Assembly: GCA_002840125.1 (NCBI GenBank)
Contig: PGZF01000004.1
Location: 434,001-498,000, forward strand
Direction: 5' to 3'
DNA length: 64,000 nt
Source of the DNA: Gammaproteobacteria bacterium HGW-Gammaproteobacteria-15
GTDB lineage: Bacteria > Pseudomonadota > Gammaproteobacteria > Enterobacterales > Alteromonadaceae
Notes under the pieces: model-generated
Told to the model about the DNA's origin: nothing
Database searches by the model: none
Seen by the model: only the letters and a program-made list of their open reading frames with translations
Translations under genes and position numbers: made by a program
Shown here: in pieces, positions 58,732 through 64,000 of the stretch
Numbering within the stretch: position 1 is the first letter of the stretch
How the letters are laid out: every line of letters begins with the position of its first letter

Positions 58732-59816
58732 TGCTTAGCCGCCGGCCACAGGCTACTATAGACTTAGCTGCGCTTGAGCATAACTTCGCGCGCGTAAAGC
58801 AACTGGCGCCTGGCAGTAAGGTTCTGGCGGTGTTAAAAGCCAATGCCTATGGCCATGGTATGTTGCCGGTAGCTCAGGCGTTAACACAGGCTGATGCTTT
58901 GGGCGTAGCACGGCTCGATGAAGCCTTAGCACTGCGTGCCGGTGGTATTGCCAGGCCGATAGTGTTGCTGGAAGGCTTTTTTCACCCGGATGAACTGGCG
59001 CAAGTGGTTGCCTCTAACCTGCAACTGGTGATACACCATCGCGACCAGGCCGAAGCCTTACTGGCGGCAACGTTAGATGCGCCGGTGCGGGTGTGGCTAA
59101 AAGTGGATTCCGGTATGCACCGGCTGGGTATTTATCCGCACGAATTTAACCAGCTGTATCAGCGTTTGAGCCAAAGCAGCAATGTGCAGGGGCCGCTTAG
59201 GTTAATGAGCCATTTTGCCAGCTCAGACGAATTGGACAAACCGGCTACCGCTAATCAGCTGGCATTGTTTAAGCACATTACGCAAGGCAGTACCGGTGAG
59301 CATTCATTGGCTAACTCTGCTGCCGTACTAAACTGGCCGCAAAGCCATGGTGACTGGGTGCGCCCCGGCTTAATGCTGTACGGTGTATCGCCCATGGCGG
59401 ATGCTGTGGGCACTGATCACGGTTTAAAGCCAGTCATGACGCTCAGTAGCAGCGTTATAGCGGTGCGCGAGGTTAACGCCGGTGATGCTGTAGGCTATGG
59501 CGGCAGCTGGATAGCTGCGCATAATACCCGTTTAGCCGTGGTAGCGATGGGCTATGGTGATGGTTACCCGCGCGGCGCCGGCAATAATGCCGATGTATTA
59601 ATTAACGGCAAGCGTTTACCCATTGTTGGCCGGGTATCGATGGATATGATTACTGTCGATATCGGCAACGAGGCAGTAGCCGTGGGTGACAAAGTGATCC
59701 TGTGGGGCAACGATTTACCGGTAGAGCAACTGGCGCGCTGTGTTGACACCATCCCTTATGAGTTGCTGTGTAATATTACCAGCCGGGTCCAGTTTAGTTA
59801 TACCCATAGTACTTAA
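58731..59816 (+). CDS. alr: Alanine racemase
   Basis: 361 residues. It interconverts L- and D-alanine for peptidoglycan. PLP Lys36 in VLKANAYGHG, the second catalytic Tyr region VGYGGSW, and VSMDMITVDI are conserved. It overlaps dnaB by 1 bp (TAATG). The 3' end falls in a 16-bp tandem duplication that contains the stop codon. Confidence 0.97.
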   Translation: MLSRRPQATIDLAALEHNFARVKQLAPGSKVLAVLKANAYGHGMLPVAQALTQADALGVARLDEALALRAGGIARPIVLLEGFFHPDELAQVVASNLQLVIHHRDQAEALLAATLDAPVRVWLKVDSGMHRLGIYPHEFNQLYQRLSQSSNVQGPLRLMSHFASSDELDKPATANQLALFKHITQGSTGEHSLANSAAVLNWPQSHGDWVRPGLMLYGVSPMADAVGTDHGLKPVMTLSSSVIAVREVNAGDAVGYGGSWIAAHNTRLAVVAMGYGDGYPRGAGNNADVLINGKRLPIVGRVSMDMITVDIGNEAVAVGDKVILWGNDLPVEQLARCVDTIPYELLCNITSRVQFSYTHST

Positions 59817-59834
59817 GACCCATAGTACTTAAAG
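59802..59834. repeat. Tandem duplication of 16 bp at the alr stop
   Basis: ACCCATAGTACTTAAG occurs twice in direct succession. The alr stop codon lies in the first copy. It looks like a recent slippage duplication. Confidence 0.7.
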
Positions 59835-59882
59835 CTGTAACTTCAATTACTTTTGGTACACGCAAACCGGATATGTTAAACA

Positions 59883-59908
59883 ACAACGCCAGCTAATGCT
59901 GGCGTTGT
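59883..59908. terminator. Hairpin between alr and cheX
   Basis: Perfect stem ACAACGCCAGC/GCTGGCGTTGT with a TAAT loop. It lies between two converging genes and could serve both; a T-run is lacking. Confidence 0.6.
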
Positions 59909-59926
59909 GCGGTACAGGATGGCAGG

Positions 59927-60391
59927 TTACTTATCAAAGCTAACTTCAATATGCACTTTGCCAAAGTCCGAGTCGAATGGCATTAATACTTTCGCACCTT
60001 CAGATTTATGCGAAATAGTGTGGTTTTTACCGGACACTACCACAGGGGTTGCCATGGTAAAGTCATAGCCTTTTTCACCTAAAATACGCTTGGCACCGCC
60101 GGTAACCATATTGGTTATTTCACCTACCATGTCGGTAACATCTGCTGTAATACCTTTTGGCCGTTCGCCCAGCATGCGAAACATAATTTCCACAGCCAAG
60201 GATTCTTCAAAGGTAATAGAAAATGAGCCTTTGGTTTGCGGGCTAACCATACCTATTAAACCAGACACATCGCCACGCGCAACTTCGTCTTTTTTTATAC
60301 GGGGTTGTCCTGGGGTAATAGTGGTATTGGCCATAGTGCTTAGCACATTGACTAAAGACGATAAAAACGGATTTATAAATTCAACATTCAT
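59927..60391 (-). CDS. cheX: CheX-like chemotaxis phosphatase
   Basis: 154 residues. CheX proteins remove phosphate from CheY-P. The catalytic E-x2-N pair is present in GEITNMVTGGAKR, followed by the conserved TPVVVSGKNH segment. Single-domain cytosolic protein. It is not near other chemotaxis genes; relatives in Shewanella and Vibrio also have isolated cheX genes. It converges on alr. Confidence 0.88.
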   Translation of the reverse strand: MNVEFINPFLSSLVNVLSTMANTTITPGQPRIKKDEVARGDVSGLIGMVSPQTKGSFSITFEESLAVEIMFRMLGERPKGITADVTDMVGEITNMVTGGAKRILGEKGYDFTMATPVVVSGKNHTISHKSEGAKVLMPFDSDFGKVHIEVSFDK

Positions 60392-60489
60392 GTCAATGCC
60401 TATCAGAAAACAGAACTAAAGCGAAAGCTTGTTTAAGATTAGAAACCTTTTTGTCAATGCACAAGCCAGATCCTTGATACAGATAAGTT

Positions 60490-60930
60490 TTATTGTTTGG
60501 CTTTACATATTTTGCACAAACCATGTGCTTCAATGGTCTGGTGTTTGATAACAAACCCCTGAGATACCGCCTGACGGTTAAACTCGTCTTGCAGCAAACT
60601 GGAATGTAGCTCAGTGACATTACCACATTGATCACAAATTAACAGCTGTGCCGGGTGATGCTGGCCAAAATGATGGCACAACATAAACGCATTGCTCGAT
60701 TCAATTTTATGAATAAAGCCCTGCTCGGTAAGAAACTCTATTGCCCGGTATACCGTAGCGGGTTTTGCGCCGGGCTCAGTTTGTTTTAACTGCTCAAGCA
60801 GTTCATAGGCGCCAATGCCGCCGTTAAGGCCGGCGAGCAGGCGAAACACTTTTTCGCGGATAGATGTAAAGCGGGCACCATTTTGTTCGCAAATTGTGCG
60901 CGCCCGGTTAACCAGAGTTTCCGTCGACAT
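60490..60930 (-). CDS. zur: Fur-family zinc uptake regulator (Zur-like)
   Basis: 146 residues. Winged-helix N-terminus (RFTSIREKVFRLLAGLNGG, PATVYRAIEFLTEQGFIH), then the metal-binding dimerisation half with CHHFGQHHPAQLLICDQCG and a second Cys pair in LCKICK. The two CxxC pairs form the structural zinc site, and the His-rich stretch fits Zur better than Fur. It should repress zinc uptake genes when zinc is adequate. It lies 99 bp upstream of cheX. Confidence 0.82.
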   Translation of the reverse strand: MSTETLVNRARTICEQNGARFTSIREKVFRLLAGLNGGIGAYELLEQLKQTEPGAKPATVYRAIEFLTEQGFIHKIESSNAFMLCHHFGQHHPAQLLICDQCGNVTELHSSLLQDEFNRQAVSQGFVIKHQTIEAHGLCKICKAKQ

Positions 60931-61024
60931 TTTCAGCTCCTGTCAGCAGTTGCTGGCAGTGTACCATAACAAAGCTTAACTGCCACGTACGCCATACAGT
61001 GCAACAGGATGAAAATGTGGTTGT

Positions 61025-61237
61025 TTATAACCGGTTAATTTGTTCTTTTAACTGGTAACTTTTGTCTGTAACAATGCTTTCCAGAGTAGCTATGCGTTGC
61101 TTCAGTTTTTCTTGCTCGGCTCTGAGTTGATCTAATTCTGCGCTACCCGCTTTGCCCTTATTATCGTGATATACCTTAAAGGCTGATAATCCTATACCGC
61201 CAATAATGGCCAGTGCAGCTATTTCGAAAGGTCCCAT
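61025..61237 (-). CDS. Small membrane protein, PspB-like
   Basis: 70 residues. One N-terminal membrane helix (FEIAALAIIGGIGLSAFKVY), then a charged coiled coil with EKLKQRIATLESIV, which resembles the end of PspB (RIQALESIL in E. coli). PspB anchors the phage-shock response with PspC, but no pspA or pspC is nearby, so the resemblance may be of general build only. ATG has AGGAG upstream. It stands alone between zur and tadA, divergent from the latter. Confidence 0.55.
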   Translation of the reverse strand: MGPFEIAALAIIGGIGLSAFKVYHDNKGKAGSAELDQLRAEQEKLKQRIATLESIVTDKSYQLKEQINRL

Positions 61238-61436
61238 TGTATGCTCCTGTTATTCTCTGTAATAGTTTAATGGCATAGTGTGCAAATCAGATGCCAACTA
61301 ATAATATGTATATATATCAGTTGGATGTGCTTGTGATCTAATTGATAACAATGGTAAGCACACAAAAGTTTAGCCAATTTCACCATAATATAGTGGTAAA
61401 CTCCGCCACCAATCTAGCAATTAATTGTAAAGCATT

Positions 61437-61922
61437 ATGACTGATGAAGACTGGATGCGCCGTGCTATCGTGCTGGCAGCTAACGCCGAGCAGCAGGGCG
61501 AAGTGCCGGTTGGCGCTGTGCTGGTGAAAGACGGTAAAATGATTGCCGAAGGCTGGAACCAGATGATCAGCCTGAATGATCCATCAGCCCATGCTGAGAT
61601 GCAGGCGATACGTGCCGCGTCTGCCGTTATGGCTAACTACCGCTTGCCGGATTGCACCTTGTATGTAACGTTGGAACCATGCAGCATGTGCGCGGGGGTA
61701 ATGGTGCATAGCCGGATTAAGCGGTTGGTGTTTGGCGCGACAGATTTAAAAACCGGTGCGGCGGGCTCGGTGCTTAATTTAGTGCAACATGGCCGGTTTA
61801 ATCATCAACTGGAAGTGGTGTCCGGGGTGTTGGCTGCAGAATGCGCCGCACAGCTGTCAGCGTTTTTTCAACGCCGCAGGCAGGAGCAAAAAGCAGCTAA
61901 ACAGCTTCGGTTGCCTGATTAA
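61437..61922 (+). CDS. tadA: tRNA-specific adenosine deaminase
   Basis: 161 residues. It converts A34 to inosine in tRNA-Arg(ACG). Zinc site and catalytic Glu in HAEMQAIR and PCSMCAGVMVHSRI. The N-terminal DEDWMRRAIVLAANAEQQGE and the C-terminal helix are as in the family. It is followed on the opposite strand by a small Arg-rich frame and by mltF. Confidence 0.96.
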   Translation: MTDEDWMRRAIVLAANAEQQGEVPVGAVLVKDGKMIAEGWNQMISLNDPSAHAEMQAIRAASAVMANYRLPDCTLYVTLEPCSMCAGVMVHSRIKRLVFGATDLKTGAAGSVLNLVQHGRFNHQLEVVSGVLAAECAAQLSAFFQRRRQEQKAAKQLRLPD

Positions 61923-62055
61923 AAAAGCTCAGGTAATGGCGCCGGCGCTGATGCAACTTGGCCACCGCAATATTGCGTTTAATACGGCGCCTGCTTGAGG
62001 CAATATTAGCCAGGCGGCGTTTCGCTCTGATCTGGGGTTTCTTTCGTTTTAACAT
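61897..62055 (-). CDS. Possible 52-residue Arg/Lys-rich protein
   Basis: A frame from ATG at 62055 to TAG at 61897, beginning MLKRKKPQIRAKRRLANIAS and ending FFNQATEAV. About one third of residues are Arg or Lys. AGG lies 8 bp before the start. Its last 26 bp overlap the end of tadA on the other strand. It could be a small nucleic-acid-binding protein, but it could also be a chance frame in the tadA-mltF gap. Confidence 0.35.
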   Translation of the reverse strand: MLKRKKPQIRAKRRLANIASSRRRIKRNIAVAKLHQRRRHYLSFFNQATEAV

Positions 62056-62121
62056 AAAAAGCCTGCATCGGGAGAATTATGCTTACTATGGATGCGTACC
62101 GGCCCGGTTTCAATAGCTGCT

Positions 62122-63552
62122 TTAATTGTTGTCCTGTGGTGGCTCTGGCAATATTTCTATACTGAGTTGCTCGGTTAAGCGCTGTTTTTGCAGCTCCAGC
62201 CGTTGCTCTGCCTGCTGGCGTTCATCTACCCACAACAAGGTGTCGTAGTAACGGCGGATATTTTCAACATAAGTTACCGCTTCATCACCACGGGCATAAC
62301 CATATTTGGTGGTTTGATAGACATTTTTTTGCCGCAGCAATGGCAGGCGCTGTTTTACATCCAGCCATTTATCCGGATCAGCGCCCTGGCGCTGGGTAAT
62401 AACGCGCGCATCTTCAACATGGCCCCAACCGACATTATAAGACGCCAGTGCAAACCAGAGCCGGTCAGGCATGGCAATACGCTCTGGGATCCGGGTAACC
62501 ATCCGGTGCAGATAACGGCTGCCACCCAGTATGCTTTGTTCAGGATCTAGCCGGCTGGCAACACCCATCTGCTGGGCGGTAGGCAAGGTTAGCATCATTA
62601 AGCCGCGTACACCGGTCGGGCTTTTGGCTTTGGGATCCCAGTGCGATTCCTGGTAACTGAGTGCGGCCAGTAAGCGCCAGTCCAGCTCACCGGCATATTG
62701 CATAAACCAGGCTTTAAACTTTGGCAGCTGTTGCTCTATAGCATCGATATACACCAGCGTATCTACGTAATCGAACAGTTGCACATGGCCAAAGTAGCGA
62801 TCTTCCAGTGCAATAAGTTCGCCGCCCTGATACATAGCACCAAAGAACTCAATTAACACGGCATAAAGCGAATCATCGCTGCTATCTGCCAGTAACCAGC
62901 TAACCGGCAAGTTGTCGCGTACGGTGAAGGCAATACTCAGGTTAGGGTAAAAGCGCCGGTTCAGTGCCAGCTGGTTTGAGTCGGTCAGGGTGTAAGCAAT
63001 ATTACCGTCAACCACCTGTTGTAAAATCTCGTCGGCATCCAGCGTTGGGTGTTGTTGCCACTGTAAATCCGGTTTGTCCAGGCTTAGCTGTTGCAGTGTT
63101 TCGGCATGGCTGCTGTCTTTTACTACAACTACAGTGTCGGTCAGGTCGTCCAGCGAGCGGGGCCAGGTATTGCCTTGTTTAAATACTAATACTTCATTTA
63201 TCCAGCGATACGCCGGTGATGAGCGATACTTGCCTTTGCGCAGTTCTGTTAGTGTCAGGCCACCGGCAATATAATCAACCTGGCCGGTTTGCAGCTTTTG
63301 CAGCAGTTCGTCGAGTTGGTAGCTGGGAAATAATTCCAGTTTGACACCAAGTTTATCGGCCAGTGCCTGGCTTAATTCCAGCTCGAATCCGGTTGGACCG
63401 TCTATACCAACATAATAGCTGGTAGGGCCGTGCAAAATGCCGACCTTTAAGCTATCACGCTGATATATCTGGTAAAGCTGGCTTTGTGATGGCTCGGGGT
63501 TACACCCTGCTAAACACAGTAACAACAGCAACCAGGCCTGACTTTTCCACAT
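62122..63552 (-). CDS. mltF: Membrane-bound lytic murein transglycosylase F
   Basis: 476 residues. Lipobox LAGC (Cys16). N-terminal periplasmic solute-binding (SBP3) domain (VGILHGPTSYYVGIDGPTGFELEL), then the SLT catalytic domain with Glu in SYQESHWDPKAKSPTGVRGLM. It cleaves peptidoglycan with formation of 1,6-anhydromuramic acid. Divergent from purL, the conserved mltF-purL arrangement. Confidence 0.96.
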   Translation of the reverse strand: MWKSQAWLLLLLCLAGCNPEPSQSQLYQIYQRDSLKVGILHGPTSYYVGIDGPTGFELELSQALADKLGVKLELFPSYQLDELLQKLQTGQVDYIAGGLTLTELRKGKYRSSPAYRWINEVLVFKQGNTWPRSLDDLTDTVVVVKDSSHAETLQQLSLDKPDLQWQQHPTLDADEILQQVVDGNIAYTLTDSNQLALNRRFYPNLSIAFTVRDNLPVSWLLADSSDDSLYAVLIEFFGAMYQGGELIALEDRYFGHVQLFDYVDTLVYIDAIEQQLPKFKAWFMQYAGELDWRLLAALSYQESHWDPKAKSPTGVRGLMMLTLPTAQQMGVASRLDPEQSILGGSRYLHRMVTRIPERIAMPDRLWFALASYNVGWGHVEDARVITQRQGADPDKWLDVKQRLPLLRQKNVYQTTKYGYARGDEAVTYVENIRRYYDTLLWVDERQQAEQRLELQKQRLTEQLSIEILPEPPQDNN

Positions 63553-63646
63553 CTTTACTAACCTGCAATGTCACGTTCTGCGCTGTTATAACAAACTTCT
63601 GTCGCCGCGTCAGTGTTTACTCATACCACTTGAGCAGAAATTTCTT

Positions 63647-63652
63647 TATAAT
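63647..63652 (+). promoter_or_regulatory. Candidate -10 box for purL
   Basis: Perfect TATAAT 52 bp before purL. The 17-bp position upstream (TACCAC) is a poor -35, so the call rests on the -10 alone. Confidence 0.35.
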
Positions 63653-63704
63653 GGCGCGCCTGTTTTAGGTTCCATCGTCGTTCAATCCACGGGAAAAAAA
63701 GCCT

Positions 63705-64000
63705 ATGTTGATCCTGCGTGGTGCGCCAGCACTGTCCGATTTCAGAATTCAGAAGTTACTAGACCAATGCGCCCAGAGTGGCTTAACCATCAGCGGTATT
63801 TATGCTGAGTTTATGCACTTTGCTGATGTTAGCAGCGCATTGACTGACGCCCAGCAGCAAACACTGGATAAATTGTTAACCTATGGCCCGGCCATAGCCT
63901 GCCATGAACCACGCGGCCAGTTAGTGCTGGTAACGCCACGGCCGGGCACTATTTCGCCCTGGTCATCTAAAGCGACAGATATCGCCCGTAACTGTGGTTT
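63705..64000 (+). CDS. purL: Phosphoribosylformylglycinamidine synthase, 5' part
   Basis: The first 98 codons, running off the window. [14 protein letters not shown], then [23 protein letters not shown] and [20 protein letters not shown] follow the start of E. coli PurL closely. The complete enzyme (about 1300 residues) converts FGAR to FGAM with ATP and glutamine in purine synthesis. With guaBA and purA the window carries four purine genes. Confidence 0.96.
   Translation, partial: MLILRGAPALSDFRIQKLLDQCAQSGLTISGIYAEFMHFADVSSALTDAQQQTLDKLLTYGPAIACHEPRGQLVLVTPRPGTISPWSSKATDIARNCG

Noticed and set aside
61326..61362. CRP-like site in the tadA upstream region
   Set aside because: TGTGATCTAATTGATAACA has only one good half-site. 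The 7-bp TGTGCTT/AAGCACA arms around it are too short to interpret.

Overview
The window is ordinary chromosomal DNA of a gammaproteobacterium. Gene content and order (guaBA; accBC with aroQ; groESL; tsaE-amiB-mutL-miaA-hfq-hflX-hflK-hflC; purA; motX-rnr-rlmB; rpsF-priB-rpsR-rplI-dnaB-alr; tadA, mltF and purL) point to the Alteromonadales or the Rheinheimera/Alishewanella side of that group. MotX (sodium-driven polar flagellum), CheX, a Zur-type Fur protein and a MipA/DUF3019 pair support this. The placement rests on gene content, not on a phylogeny.

Layout. 1-7.7 kb, minus strand: envelope and signalling block of MipA/OmpV, DUF3019 protein, TonB-dependent receptor, OmpR-type regulator, sensor kinase and an unusual lipoprotein that fuses an S41 protease-like half to a serine beta-lactamase-like half, cut by the window edge. 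7.7-12.4 kb: xseA divergent from guaBA, which ends at a strong terminator. 12.4-14.1 kb: three AT-rich orphan genes of unknown function. 14.2-15.0 kb: a VOC and an SRPBCC protein. 15.25-20.8 kb: a five-gene phosphorelay operon (sigma-54 activator, a 69-residue stand-alone histidine-kinase dimerisation/phosphoacceptor domain, a CHASE3 kinase, an Rcp1-like single receiver, and a REC-kinase-REC-REC hybrid), followed by an outer-membrane barrel gene. 21.8-24.7 kb: signal peptidase I, a secreted Ntn hydrolase and a GAF-GGDEF protein. 24.7-30 kb, minus strand: prmA, accC-accB-aroQ, dsbD. 30.2-32.3 kb: groESL behind a sigma-32-like promoter. 32.5-39 kb: small genes, glpQ-like, psd, rsgA, orn, tRNA-Gly, DUF1289, queG. 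39-47.4 kb: the long tsaE-to-hflC run. 47.4-55.3 kb: a class-V aminotransferase-like gene, purA, a second S41 lipoprotein, motX, rnr, rlmB. 55.3-55.8 kb: a 454-bp non-coding stretch with nested palindromes, a promoter and the rpsF leader. 55.8-64 kb: ribosomal/primosome operon, dnaB, alr, cheX, zur, tadA, mltF and the 5' end of purL.

Most of the window is conserved housekeeping. The parts most likely to reward attention are the phosphorelay operon with its isolated phosphoacceptor mini-protein, the palindromic elements before rpsF and between glpQ and psd, the three orphan genes after guaA, and the S41/beta-lactamase fusion. No CRISPR array, prophage, transposase, integrase or rRNA operon was seen.
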